Assembly (NCBI GenBank): GCA_963717195.1
Contig: CAVQVR010000006.1
Span: 434,001-498,000 of the forward strand
Source: JACDAE01 sp963717195
GTDB taxonomy: Bacteria; Chloroflexota; Ktedonobacteria; Ktedonobacterales; Ktedonobacteraceae
Length of the DNA: 64,000 nt
Direction of reading: 5' to 3'
This document shows positions 54,577 to 62,957 of the stretch, one piece after another. The position numbers and the translations under genes are program-made. The notes below the pieces were generated by a model, which had not been told where the DNA came from, searched no databases, and saw only the letters and a program-made list of their open reading frames with translations. How positions within the stretch are numbered: the first letter of the stretch is position 1; the number at the start of each line of letters is the position of its first letter.

Positions 54577-55314
54577 CTAACGCCCTAAAATTGGATCAAT
54601 TCCACCCATCTGACGACACAAGTGAATCGCCTTTTCCCATTGTTGATAATAGGCTTTTTTCTCGACTTTGAACCATGTCCGATAGAGAGGGGTTTCATCT
54701 CGATTCGCAAGAACGTACACAAATATGTCATCTTCCACAATCAGAATAGCCCGCATAAAATCAAAATCGAAATAAGGGGTAGAAAAATCCCCGCGAGGAA
54801 TCTCAAAATCATCTTGACTGAGTTCTTGAGCAGTGTAATCTGATAAAAAGACAAGATACCCACGCGATGGGCTGAAAAAAATAACTCCATAGTCAGAAGG
54901 GCTATATTCCCCTTGTTTATTTTCTATCATCATACGTTCTAAGAGAACCTCAAAATCGTCTATGAGTGGAAATCTTTCTAGAGGGAATTGGCTTCTATCA
55001 AGTTCGTTCGTCAAAATAGGATCTGATGGAGAAGGAAGAGTCACAAAAGGAAGCTGACCATACGTCACATGAAGGCGCTTGTAGAAAAGAGGGACCTCAT
55101 TATACCAAATTGGAGGACGTTGCTCCTCAGGAAATGTAGAACCTCCTAGTACGTGAAAAAGATAGGTTGTACCCTCTTGATAAGAAGGGAGACAACTCTC
55201 ACAAATCGGCACTATCAGGTCATCCACTCCCTCATCCATACTGGATATGGCTATTTCATGGAAAAAATCCTTTTCCTTTTTACAGCTAAAACAGCATTTT
55301 TTTTCTTTTTCCAC
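54577..55314 (-). CDS. Unknown soluble protein with N-terminal zinc-finger-like cysteines, candidate immunity
   Basis: 245 residues from GTG 55314 (AAAGGATAA upstream). The N-terminus has CCFSCKKEKD and CESC (two CxxC pairs about 27 residues apart), suggesting a small zinc site. The body is acidic, aromatic and cytosolic (FLSDYTAQELSQDDFEIPRG). The family is not recognised. It is the first gene after the RHS-RNase A cassette, which places it in the usual immunity position, with the DUF5984-like gene next. Confidence 0.6.
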   Translation of the reverse strand: MEKEKKCCFSCKKEKDFFHEIAISSMDEGVDDLIVPICESCLPSYQEGTTYLFHVLGGSTFPEEQRPPIWYNEVPLFYKRLHVTYGQLPFVTLPSPSDPILTNELDRSQFPLERFPLIDDFEVLLERMMIENKQGEYSPSDYGVIFFSPSRGYLVFLSDYTAQELSQDDFEIPRGDFSTPYFDFDFMRAILIVEDDIFVYVLANRDETPLYRTWFKVEKKAYYQQWEKAIHLCRQMGGIDPILGR

Positions 55315-55415
55315 GTATTTTATCCTTTCACTATAATAATTTCAAAATTATTCTCTCAAGCCCATAAGAACATCACAGACGCTGGTTTGAGATAGGCACT
55401 CTAGATATTTATTCT

Positions 55416-55467
55416 TATCGTAGAAAATATGACTGACATACTATGATCATTCATATCTTCTACGATA
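55416..55467. terminator. 17-bp hairpin between the RHS-RNase cassette and its downstream genes
   Basis: Arms 55416-55432 and 55451-55467 match at 16 of 17 positions around an 18-nt loop, 137 nt past the RHS stop on the minus strand. It could be a terminator or an attenuator separating toxin and immunity expression. The rest of 55315-55603 is AT-rich and has no gene. Confidence 0.5.
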
Positions 55468-55603
55468 GAAATACCAAAAGTTCTTGTTACTATTCAGATC
55501 TTCTCCTCCAAATTTTTCCAGCTACTTCCAATTTGCAAAATGGAGGAGAGAAAAACCTGAATAGATATAATCTACCACTAATTTAACTACTGTTTACCCA
55601 TAT

Positions 55604-56785
55604 TCAAGCCAGGCCTGAGGGATAAGCAGTCAAGATCGTAGGTATATCCGTTAAAGTGCTTATAACTACAGTAACATAACTTGTCTGACCCAGAGATCTA
55701 CCATCTGGCCCCCAAATTACACCAACTGACTTATGGACATTCACATCTTGAAACACCCAGTAATTGCCTACTTGAACAGGAGTAACTCCACTCTTAAGCA
55801 CTTCATCTACTGCCCATTGCGCTTTTTCAGAGTCTGTAAACTGGCTAACATAACTTTTAGTGCGTTTAGCAACATCCTGAGGGTTTGCCATATTCACATG
55901 TTTTTTTAGTGTATGTCCAAGTTTGTTCTCTGAGTAGTTCAAATCACGGCAGGCACTGTTGAAACAACGAGCTCCAACCCCGTTTGTATCTGTCGCAGGA
56001 GTTGCTTCTGGTGTTGGGGATACCGATGTATTCTGTGACTGATTTGACCGACGACTGCCTGAGTTCTCCGAGGGAGGCCCACTATCAGACGGTATCGAAA
56101 GAATTACCACAACCAATGCGACAGGCACCCAAATCGGAGCAGTCACAACCGCCACTTCTTCTTCTGCAAAACTAAGAAATGGATTCTGACTATTCAGATA
56201 ATTTTGAACATCGCTAAAAAGCTGTCCAAAACCGGTTGGGTCATCAACGGCTGGACCACCGCCTCCGGCATCAACCTGAGTAAACCTATGCCCCGTCGGG
56301 TCTATCCTGGTCTCTGGATCTCCTCCTACATAGGCATACGGATCCATTCCCTGCGCGTTGCCCTGCACACTATCCACCGACAAGAATTGTCCCACTCCCG
56401 GATCATAATACCTCGCATTGTAGTAATCAAGGCCAGTCACGCTATCAGCCCGCTGCCCTGTAAACCCAATACTGGTCGGCAACGTCCCTGTGTTGTAACG
56501 ACTGGCTCCATAGGGTCCATACAACTGTGCCCCGACTAGGCTTCCCGTTGCATTGAGCACCGCCACCTGGCTACCCAGCGCATCATAGCCAAAGGAGTAG
56601 AATGTTCCATTCACATCTGCCGCCACGCGTTTGCCTCCCACCGCATAATACGTCGTGGTCTGCGTGGAACTTCCGCTGGTTTGTACCTCTTCAACCGAAC
56701 CGATGTAGGAGGTGAGTGTCGTGGTTCCATTCACCGCACTCTGCATCGCCACACGGTTGCCTGACCCATCGTAGAGGGAGTTCAT
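55604..56785 (-). CDS. Truncated RHS cassette ending in a bacterial RNase A-like toxin domain
   Basis: 393 residues. The first 160 are the end of an RHS shell: YIGSVEEVQTSGS, FGYDALGSQVAVLNATGS, GFTGQRADSVTGLDYYNARY, YDPGVGQFLSVDS and the closing DPETRIDPTGH, after which toxins are normally released. A linker with one hydrophobic helix follows. The C-terminal 115 residues read LGHTLKKHVNMANPQDVAKR, YVSQFTDSEKAQWAVDEVL and ILTAYPSG. This pattern (His in HTLxxHV, FTD..A..AV, TAYP) matches bacterial CdiA-CT RNase A domains that cut tRNA or RNA. The 5' end is truncated: homology to RHS extends to about 56850 in a shifted frame, and no complete shell is present. It is thus an orphan cassette. Confidence 0.85.
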   Translation of the reverse strand: MNSLYDGSGNRVAMQSAVNGTTTLTSYIGSVEEVQTSGSSTQTTTYYAVGGKRVAADVNGTFYSFGYDALGSQVAVLNATGSLVGAQLYGPYGASRYNTGTLPTSIGFTGQRADSVTGLDYYNARYYDPGVGQFLSVDSVQGNAQGMDPYAYVGGDPETRIDPTGHRFTQVDAGGGGPAVDDPTGFGQLFSDVQNYLNSQNPFLSFAEEEVAVVTAPIWVPVALVVVILSIPSDSGPPSENSGSRRSNQSQNTSVSPTPEATPATDTNGVGARCFNSACRDLNYSENKLGHTLKKHVNMANPQDVAKRTKSYVSQFTDSEKAQWAVDEVLKSGVTPVQVGNYWVFQDVNVHKSVGVIWGPDGRSLGQTSYVTVVISTLTDIPTILTAYPSGLA

Positions 56786-57041
56786 CGTCTGGGTAGGTGA
56801 GGTTGGTTGGTTCTGGCCAGATCGAGAGCCGTTCTTCGGTGTCGTAGCTCAACACTTCCCAGTGGGAGGCGAACCACCAACAAAAACAAACCTGGCGAAG
56901 CGGTCAGTGAGGAGATTGAGATGAGGATGAAGAGGACCGTGCTCGACGCTTCTTGACTTCCTGCATCACACCAACGGTAAGCCAGTACAAACCACCAACG
57001 AGTATAAGGCTCTTCCAAATCCAGCCGATCCTGTCCATTGC

Positions 57042-57300
57042 CTCAAAGGTTTGCACTTTTGTGGAAACCAGACCATTCAGTTAATAGCCAGGAAAAAAGC
57101 TTGATCGATTGCAGCCGAATAGACAACTGCATATCCAAGCCTGCCAATCTAATCAGCCATTACAACTGATCATCCTATGTATCTTCATTGAGCATCTGTT
57201 GCTGTTGTTTTGAATCACGTAATACCATATCCGTTCTGGCTGCCAATATGCTGCACAATATTTGCATCTGACGACGGTACTCATCGCTCTGCTCTTCACT
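57042..57300. repeat. Cassette-flanking direct repeat, copy 1
   Basis: The segment starting CTCAAAGGTTTGCACTTTTG recurs at 60321-60568 with high similarity, and includes the 3' end of the small membrane-protein gene. It lies upstream (in minus-strand sense) of the first cassette. A weaker match to its first part is near 63350. Confidence 0.7.
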
Positions 57301-57573
57301 ATATCTCATCATTTCTGCTGATAGTTGGGCCGAGATCGGCCTCTTAATCATCTGTAGCAAACGCATAAACCCTACAACACATAGTACAACAAGGAAGAGT
57401 TCCATACAAACAAGGAAGAGTTCCATACAAATAAGAAAAGCATCATGATACCTGAAAAAGTTGTATGCTGAAATAGTTATGTAGAGTGATGCCCCTACAG
57501 TACCTAGAAGCACAAGCAAAAGCACAAAAGTGACCAAAGACTCTATTATTGACTTCCTCTTCTTATTTTTCAA
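57175..57573 (-). CDS. Two-helix membrane protein with conserved cytosolic tail, paralogue A
   Basis: 132 residues from TTG 57573. Two hydrophobic helices (about 12-35 and 45-70) are followed by a polar tail with DEYRRQMQIL, AARTDMVLRDS and QQMLNEDT. A tandem duplication gives ICMELFLV-CMELFLV within helix 2. The tail is nearly identical in the protein at 60444-60821, while the helices differ. The family is not recognised. It sits between RHS cassettes with its 3' part inside the 57042 repeat, so it moved or duplicated together with the cassettes. Confidence 0.65.
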   Translation of the reverse strand: MKNKKRKSIIESLVTFVLLLVLLGTVGASLYITISAYNFFRYHDAFLICMELFLVCMELFLVVLCVVGFMRLLQMIKRPISAQLSAEMMRYSEEQSDEYRRQMQILCSILAARTDMVLRDSKQQQQMLNEDT

Positions 57574-57659
57574 AATTGCGTCTTACTCCTTCTCTTTTTC
57601 CACTCAAACTACCTATTTCTGTTTAGCCGGTATTAGGATCCGGCACAAGGGGGGATCAA

Positions 57660-57687
57660 AGAAGGGAGGGAATGATCCCTCCCTTCT
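57660..57687. terminator. 12-bp hairpin with 4-nt loop
   Basis: AGAAGGGAGGGA (57660-57671) and TCCCTCCCTTCT (57676-57687) form a perfect stem just past the 3' end of the gene at 57738 (minus strand). The stem ends in TTCTTTGATC, a weak T-stretch. It is a likely intrinsic terminator. Confidence 0.6.
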
Positions 57688-57737
57688 AAAAGTAAAAGAG
57701 AGTTTCTCTTTTTTAACTACACGGCTTGATCCCTACG

Positions 57738-58298
57738 TTAGCATCCTTGGAAATAGATCTTTTCCAAAGACGTAGTATTGCACCTGTCTGCTTGTAGCTG
57801 AATAGCAGATACCGCTGCACTGGCAAAGTTGCCTACAATACTACCCACATCCTTTAGTTCTGACCCTTTTACCTTATCCCATATCCCATCGGCGGCTGCA
57901 CTCAGTCCAGTCCATAATGCTTCGGCCCCTCCGCCAGTCAACACTGTGGTGAGACCTTCCAAAATCCATCCTCCTGCATTGGCTAGCGTTGAGAGCCAGC
58001 GATTTTCCAAAAATCCTTTGATCACTTTATAAGCACCGGATAAGACATTAGCGATCGCAGAAGCTCCATCAGCAAGCCATGCAATATTTTGCCAGCCTGT
58101 TAGTGCAACCACTTTGCTAAGAACAGCGCTTAGATCGAGGAAAACAGGAATGGCCTCGCCAATGGTTTCAAAAAGTTTTTTCAGCGAAAAACTCTTGGCC
58201 AGGTCTATTATATCTTTCACAAGCGGGATAGCATCAATAACGAGAGGGACAAAAGAGCCGAGTAATGCTATTATTCTCAAGAGATAGGAAAAGGCCAT
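57738..58298 (-). CDS. Hydrophobic helical protein, possible RHS C-terminal tip without shell
   Basis: 186 residues rich in Ala, Gly and Leu with several amphipathic or membrane helices (MAFSYLLRIIALLGSFVPLV, ANVLSGAYKVIKGFLENRWL, NAGGWILEGLTTVLTGGGAE) and a Cys-containing end (CNTTSLEKIYFQGC). Composition and helix pattern resemble the C-terminal tails of the RHS cassettes at 58957 and 61792, but the RHS core is absent. It may be a displaced toxin tip or a stand-alone membrane-active protein. There is no strong ribosome site. Confidence 0.5.
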   Translation of the reverse strand: MAFSYLLRIIALLGSFVPLVIDAIPLVKDIIDLAKSFSLKKLFETIGEAIPVFLDLSAVLSKVVALTGWQNIAWLADGASAIANVLSGAYKVIKGFLENRWLSTLANAGGWILEGLTTVLTGGGAEALWTGLSAAADGIWDKVKGSELKDVGSIVGNFASAAVSAIQLQADRCNTTSLEKIYFQGC

Positions 58299-58392
58299 AG
58301 AACTGCACGTTTCTTTTATCTACTCTTTATGATCACTCTAACTAGCTTCACCTTTTAACCTTTTATAAATACTTGCGCTTTATATAAATATT

Positions 58393-58953
58393 TCAAAATC
58401 GTATGAAAGCCATTATAAAAACTATTATGAAGATGACGGCAAGCATCAATCCATATATCAACACTATAAGGAAAAGTACTGTTGCCGGGAAAACTTCTAC
58501 ATATTCTCTATCAATATCTTTCAGGAGAGATCTTTCTGGTTTTTGCACATCATAGGAGACACCAAGAGCGTCTCCATAATGAACTGTATTGTATGTTTCT
58601 TCAGGAACATGCTGAATTTGGCTGTATATTTTTCCCTGCACTTCATAAGTAAATGTAATGTCTGCCATCCTTATTCTTTTATGACAAGCAACAAAAGAGC
58701 CAGAGGTAGAAGCACCGTTCTCTCTCAGGGAATTGTCGGCTGCCTTTTTCCGTCGAATCCGTCTGAATAAAACAATTTCTATGCTAATTCCTAAAAAAGA
58801 ATGAGCAAATAGGGAGAGAGAGACAAGAAACCGGGAAGATAGTGGGTATCCATAAAAACCCTTTCTTAATACGATCTCGATAGGTGGAGCCACCTTGCAG
58901 GCGGCTCCAAACCTCTTCTTTCCACGCCTATCGAGATCCTGTCGATTTAACAA
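58393..58953 (-). CDS. DUF3592-like membrane protein, candidate immunity protein
   Basis: The frame runs from 58953. A membrane helix (FLVSLSLFAHSFLGISIEIVL) and basic stop FRRIRRKK are followed by MADITFTYEVQGKIYSQIQH, TYNTVHYGDALGVSYDVQK and PERSLLKDID, then a second helix (LFLIVLIYGLMLAVIFIIVF). The central beta part fits DUF3592, in which this domain sits outside or between two helices. The exact start is uncertain: the region before the first helix overlaps a hairpin. ATG 58668 would give a 91-residue form lacking helix 1. It begins 4 nt after the RHS cassette stop, the immunity-gene position. Confidence 0.62.
   Translation of the reverse strand: MLNRQDLDRRGKKRFGAACKVAPPIEIVLRKGFYGYPLSSRFLVSLSLFAHSFLGISIEIVLFRRIRRKKAADNSLRENGASTSGSFVACHKRIRMADITFTYEVQGKIYSQIQHVPEETYNTVHYGDALGVSYDVQKPERSLLKDIDREYVEVFPATVLFLIVLIYGLMLAVIFIIVFIMAFIRF
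58873..58938. repeat. Nested inverted repeat just after the second RHS cassette
   Basis: Outer arms 58873-58884 and 58927-58938 (GATCTCGATAGG / CCTATCGAGATC) are perfect. Inside them GGAGCC and GGCTCC also pair. The structure begins 19 nt past the cassette stop and may act as terminator or attenuator, or mark a recombination site. Confidence 0.55.
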
Positions 58954-58956
58954 CTA

Positions 58957-60210
58957 CTAACATTGGCCAGGATCATTCGCCAGATACTGATGAACACATG
59001 CATTGTGTGCTTGTTGATCAGTATACCCGTTAATCTGCGCACGTAAACTATCGTAGTAGGTCACATCCTCAAATTTTTGGTATCCTGTACCTGCTCCCGC
59101 TGATGCAGCAGTGGCAACTAATTGAAGGATTCCTGCTACCACTGCTGGTTTTACTATTTGCCTAGCAAAAGAACCTGCTTCTTTTGCTAGGCTTGCAACA
59201 GGATTTACCAGGTTTAAGATTCCTTCAACAGAATCTACGATGTTGGCAATAATCTTAAGTCCTTGCAGCAGATCACTTATCTGAGTAGGTATTGAGAAAA
59301 CCCCTAATTTACCCAAATCACCGGTGAGTGCTGCTGCACGGGCAAGCACAGACGCCACCTCAAATCCAAATCCTGTCCAATCTGATGTGGCGGCATCAAT
59401 AGTTGCGGCGATGCCATCAGCCACCAGAGCTAGTCCATCACCAATCGCTGTCGCTACGAGTACCTTATGTCCTTCATCGAAATTGGTAATTTCGTTGAGA
59501 ATAAGTGTTTTGTCTCTGCGGCCACATGCGTCACTACAAACAGTGGAAGTAGACTTGCTTCTACCACTCCCAGACGGCTGCGTCGTCGGTTGCGGTGTTG
59601 GCTGCGTCGTACTTCCCTCACCATTGCCCGATGATCCCCCACTATGTGTATGCCCAATCACCGTAGGATCCCCACCAGGCGTCTGCTCATAGATCGTTCC
59701 ATCGGGATTGGTCCACGACGTCGACCCATCCGGGGCTTGGACTTGCTGCCCCGTCGGATCGGTCCGACTCTCCGGATCATCTCCCACATACACATACGGG
59801 TCCATTCCCCGCGCATTGCCCTGCACACTATCCACCGACAAGAATTGTCCCACTCCTGGATCATAGTACCTGGCATTGTAGTAATCAAGGCCAGTCACGC
59901 TATCAGCACGCTGCCCTGTAAACCCAATACTTGTCGGCAACGTTCCTGTGTTATACCGACTCAACCCATACGGCCCATATAACTGCGCTCCCACCAGGCT
60001 TCCCGTCGCATTGAGCACCGCCACCTGGCTGCCAAGGGCATCGTAGCCAAAGGAGGAGAATGTCCCATTGACATCGGCGGCCACGCGTTCTCCATCTACC
60101 GCATAATACGTCGTGGTTTGCGTCGTACTGCCACTGGTCTGCACCTCTTCAATCGAGCCAATGTAGGAGGTCAGCGTCGTGGTTCCACTCACCGTACTTT
60201 GCGTCGCCAT
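58957..60210 (-). CDS. Truncated RHS cassette with hydrophobic helical tail
   Basis: 417 residues from ATG 60210. The frame is open back to a stop near 60323, with RHS wording NQPTSPAQTVNYLYDGSGNR but no start codon of its own. The shell end is nearly identical to the other cassettes (FGYDALGSQVAVLNATGS, GFTGQRADSVTGLDYYNARY, DPESRTDPTG). Then come WTNPDGTIYEQTPGGDPTV, a Gln/Thr/Pro linker and a 200-residue tail with CSDACGRRD and Ala/Val/Ile-rich helices (LVATAIGDGLALVADGIAA, PAVVAGILQLVATAASAGAG), ending CVHQYLANDPGQC. The tail is not recognised. Its hydrophobic helices suggest a membrane-acting effector (inference). The DUF3592-like gene follows directly. Confidence 0.75.
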   Translation of the reverse strand: MATQSTVSGTTTLTSYIGSIEEVQTSGSTTQTTTYYAVDGERVAADVNGTFSSFGYDALGSQVAVLNATGSLVGAQLYGPYGLSRYNTGTLPTSIGFTGQRADSVTGLDYYNARYYDPGVGQFLSVDSVQGNARGMDPYVYVGDDPESRTDPTGQQVQAPDGSTSWTNPDGTIYEQTPGGDPTVIGHTHSGGSSGNGEGSTTQPTPQPTTQPSGSGRSKSTSTVCSDACGRRDKTLILNEITNFDEGHKVLVATAIGDGLALVADGIAATIDAATSDWTGFGFEVASVLARAAALTGDLGKLGVFSIPTQISDLLQGLKIIANIVDSVEGILNLVNPVASLAKEAGSFARQIVKPAVVAGILQLVATAASAGAGTGYQKFEDVTYYDSLRAQINGYTDQQAHNACVHQYLANDPGQC

Positions 60211-60320
60211 CCGATTGCCTGACCCATCGTAGAGGTAATTGACGGTTTGTGCCGGCGAGGTCGGTTGGTTCTGCCAGGGGAAGAGTTGTTTATTGGTGTT
60301 GTAGATCAGCTCTTCGTTAG

Positions 60321-60568
60321 CTCAAAGGTTTGCACTTTTGTGGTAGCCAACCCATTCAGCTAATAGCAGGAAAAAAGCTCGATTGATTGCTTACAAATAG
60401 ACAACTACATTTCCAAATCTGCAAATCCAATCAACCATTACAACTAACCATGCCATGTATCTTCGTTGAGCATCGGTTGCTGGCGTTCTGAATCACGCAA
60501 TACCATATCTGTTCGAGCTGCCAATATTTGCATTTGCCGACAATACTCATCGCCCTGCATTTCACTAT
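60321..60568. repeat. Cassette-flanking direct repeat, copy 2
   Basis: It matches 57042-57300 with scattered substitutions and small indels, from CTCAAAGGTTTGCACTTTTG into the 3' end of the gene at 60444. Its first bases coincide with the point where the RHS reading frame of the second cassette ends, so it marks a cassette boundary. Confidence 0.7.
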
Positions 60569-60821
60569 GCCTCGATACCCTTGCTGTCATAGGATATGTT
60601 TTTTGTCCTTTAATCTTATAGAGCGAACGGATAAACTTCACGAAAAGCATTACAACAACAAAGAATGCTAAACAAATAGTGACAATATCGCTCTTCCAGG
60701 GAATATGATAATCTAGCTCTTGAATAACTATGTAGATACTTAACACTAGCATAAAAAGAGACAGAAGGAAAACGACAAAAGTAACCAAAATCATTGCTAT
60801 CGATTTATCATAACTCGACAT
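60444..60821 (-). CDS. Two-helix membrane protein with conserved cytosolic tail, paralogue B
   Basis: 125 residues from ATG 60821 (GAAAGGACT upstream). Two helices (MILVTFVVFLLSLFMLVLSI and IVTICLAFFVVVMLFV) are followed by a tail with EMQGDEYCRQMQILAART and DMVLRDSERQQPMLNEDT. Over the last 40 residues it is almost the same as paralogue A at 57175, apart from a missing SILC-type insert and a WHG extension. The family is not recognised. It follows the gene at 60855 after 33 nt, so these two are probably co-transcribed after the third cassette. Confidence 0.65.
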   Translation of the reverse strand: MSSYDKSIAMILVTFVVFLLSLFMLVLSIYIVIQELDYHIPWKSDIVTICLAFFVVVMLFVKFIRSLYKIKGQKTYPMTARVSRHSEMQGDEYCRQMQILAARTDMVLRDSERQQPMLNEDTWHG

Positions 60822-60854
60822 TTAACAGAAGTCCTTTCATAACAGGCTACTTCA

Positions 60855-61364
60855 TCATTCCCGTAACTGTTTCTCGATAGATATAGAAGTTTCGTGCTTT
60901 CTCTTCTTTTTCCAGGATTCTAGTGCTACTATCTGTATGGCAATAACAGTTACTATAATAAATATGTAGATTATAGTAAATGGTTCGTGTATATTAATTA
61001 GAAAAGGGAAATTGAGCGCTATTAAAGTCATACCAATAATAGTGGCTGAAAGTGAAAAAATATACTCTTTCCCAGCGATGACTAATTTGCGAAGGGTTAC
61101 ATCTCCTACCAGAAAGAGAATGATACCAAAGAGGAACAAAACTAAGAAAATAGTCCTAGAGAGCGTAAAAGCAAACAGTAACATACTACCAGACCCAGCT
61201 AATAGCATAGCACCAAAAATGATGGAGGTAATATTTAGGTTATTTGGATCGACGCTTCGTTTTTCTATTCGAAATCTGTAACTTCGTGAAACACAAACGA
61301 AAATCACCAGACTTAGCAGAAACAAAGCTATTAAAGGGGAAAAAATAAGGATCTTTTGAAGCAT
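60855..61364 (-). CDS. Multipass membrane protein, candidate immunity protein
   Basis: 169 residues from ATG 61364 (AAGAGGTG upstream). Five hydrophobic helices are visible (ILIFSPLIALFLLSLVIFVC, SIIFGAMLLAGSGSMLLFAF, TIFLVLFLFGIILFLVG, ATIIGMTLIALNFPFLI, FTIIYIFIIVTVIAIQIVAL) with a short basic tail (SWKKKRKHETSISIEK). No family is recognised. It lies downstream of the third RHS cassette, whose tail is hydrophobic; membrane immunity proteins usually protect against membrane-targeting toxins. Confidence 0.65.
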   Translation of the reverse strand: MLQKILIFSPLIALFLLSLVIFVCVSRSYRFRIEKRSVDPNNLNITSIIFGAMLLAGSGSMLLFAFTLSRTIFLVLFLFGIILFLVGDVTLRKLVIAGKEYIFSLSATIIGMTLIALNFPFLINIHEPFTIIYIFIIVTVIAIQIVALESWKKKRKHETSISIEKQLRE

Positions 61365-61524
61365 AAAACACCTCTTTTGCAGATAAAGCAACGGTCTCAA
61401 GAATGATCAAATCGTACATATTGTAGGGAAGTGTCCTTACAATATGCACGTTGGGGTAGAACCACGCTATCTGGTGAACGAGGGTGAAAATCTATGGAGC
61501 GCACGCTCATTTCACCATGCCTTC

Positions 61525-61646
61525 ACCACTTGATGTTGTTCTACCCACGTTGGGCGGTAGAGCAACATTAAGTGGTAGAGGCTGGATAATTTGAGCTCAT
61601 TTTTCACCGCTTTTTTGAGCTCTCCACCACTTAATGTTGCTCTACC
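61525..61646. repeat. 21-bp perfect inverted repeat with a third, diverged copy
   Basis: Arms 61556-61576 and 61626-61646 are exact reverse complements (core GAGCAACATTAAGTGG). A third copy at 61525-61545 has the same orientation as the right arm, with two mismatches. Each is bordered by CGTTGGG. The compact structure in a 430-nt gene-free stretch (61365-61791) looks like a MITE. Confidence 0.7.
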
Positions 61647-61721
61647 CGTTGGGCCTCACTCCTTTTTCTTATAAGGATAGAGACTTATCTTTCCACACAT
61701 AATTCATTTAGCTTATTCTCG

Positions 61722-61773
61722 TTTTATAGTCTATCAGGTATTTTTATATAAAAATACCTGATAGACTATAAAA
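61722..61773. terminator. 52-nt perfect palindrome after the third RHS cassette
   Basis: The whole of 61722-61773 is self-complementary (26-bp arms, no loop), with TTTTTATATAAAAA at its centre and TTTT/AAAA at its ends. It starts 18 nt past the cassette stop on the minus strand. It should form a very stable hairpin that terminates transcription in both directions. Confidence 0.75.
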
Positions 61774-61791
61774 TTCTCCTTCCCTCTTTTC

Positions 61792-62808
61792 CTAATTAGA
61801 CACAATGTCATTTATCAACTGTTCCCCGTCATTAACCAGCAAGTCACCCCCAATGATTGTGTTCATGAAATTACCGACAGTAGTAGCGGCCAATCGTGTT
61901 GTTGCGTTCAGAGAACCTTTAGCAACAAGCGTTCGTGTAGTTTTCCAGAAACCACCCCAACTTGTAGAATAGGTTTTCCCTGGATACTTTCCAATCTGTT
62001 GAAGGTTCTTCCACAGACTCACGATCGTAATGGCCGTTGCAGCCAGATCAGCGGCGAATTGAAGGGAATTGAGGAATATCTTAAAGCCTTTACTTGGTGA
62101 TCCGCTCAGGGAATTCAAGATATTGTTTATGCCATTTTTTATCACTGCTAGTATGCCAGATGCAAACATTTGGAAAGCCTGTGCAAGTGCCCAAAGCAGA
62201 CCTCCACTCTGAAACAAGCCAATCACAGCACCAACAAGTACAGCGATAGATCCCAAAACCTCAGCGGAGCCTTGTGCAAATTTTCCCACATCCTTTACAC
62301 ATAAGCCCAGTATAGAGGTGCCACCACATCCTCCTGCTTTCTGCGGTGTTTTTTTAGAAGTACCACCACTCCCAGACGGTGTCGGTTGCGTCGTACTGCC
62401 TGTATCATTGCCCGATGATCCCCCACTATGCGTATGCCCAATCACTGTAGGATCCCCACCAGGCGACTGCTCATAGATCGTCCCATCGGGATTGGTCCAC
62501 GACGTCGACCCATCTGGGGCTTGGACTCGCTGCCCCGTCGGATCGGTCCGACTCTCCGGATCATCTCCCACATACACATACGGATCCATTCCCCGCGCAT
62601 TGCCCTGCACACTATCCACCGACAAGAATTGTCCCACTCCCGGATCATAATACCTCGCATTGTAGTAATCCAGCCCGGTCACACTATCAGCCCGCTGCCC
62701 TGTGAACCCGATACTCAGCGGCAAGGTTCCTGTGTTATAGCGGCTCGACCCATAGGGTCCGTAGAGTTGCGCTCCCACCAGGCTTCCCGTTGCATTGAGC
62801 ACCGCCAC
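61792..62808 (-). CDS. Truncated RHS cassette with membrane-helix tail
   Basis: 338 residues. The RHS shell end starts abruptly: homology with the other cassettes begins at YFGYDALGS (about 62835) and no ribosome site precedes. It runs through DPESRTDPTG and the shared WTNPDGTIYEQSPGGDPTV linker. The tail (about 150-338) starts with GGCGGTSILGLCVKD and has strong hydrophobic helices (VLGSIAVLVGAVIGLFQSGG, LAQAFQMFASGILAVIKN, FAADLAATAITIVSLW), ending LLVNDGEQLINDIVSN. It is not recognised. The helices suggest a pore-forming or membrane effector (inference). Candidate immunity genes at 60855 and 60444 follow after the palindrome and repeat region. Confidence 0.75.
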   Translation of the reverse strand: MAVLNATGSLVGAQLYGPYGSSRYNTGTLPLSIGFTGQRADSVTGLDYYNARYYDPGVGQFLSVDSVQGNARGMDPYVYVGDDPESRTDPTGQRVQAPDGSTSWTNPDGTIYEQSPGGDPTVIGHTHSGGSSGNDTGSTTQPTPSGSGGTSKKTPQKAGGCGGTSILGLCVKDVGKFAQGSAEVLGSIAVLVGAVIGLFQSGGLLWALAQAFQMFASGILAVIKNGINNILNSLSGSPSKGFKIFLNSLQFAADLAATAITIVSLWKNLQQIGKYPGKTYSTSWGGFWKTTRTLVAKGSLNATTRLAATTVGNFMNTIIGGDLLVNDGEQLINDIVSN

Positions 62809-62957
62809 CTGACTACCAAGTGCATCGTAGCCAAAGTAAAGGAGTACGAGACTCTTCCATATCCAGGAGAGTAGGCCTCATGAACTCCCTCGTTTGCAAA
62901 AAATTTATATATGAGGTTAGCTCACTTCTTCGTTCACAAAAGATATCCTGGATGCCC

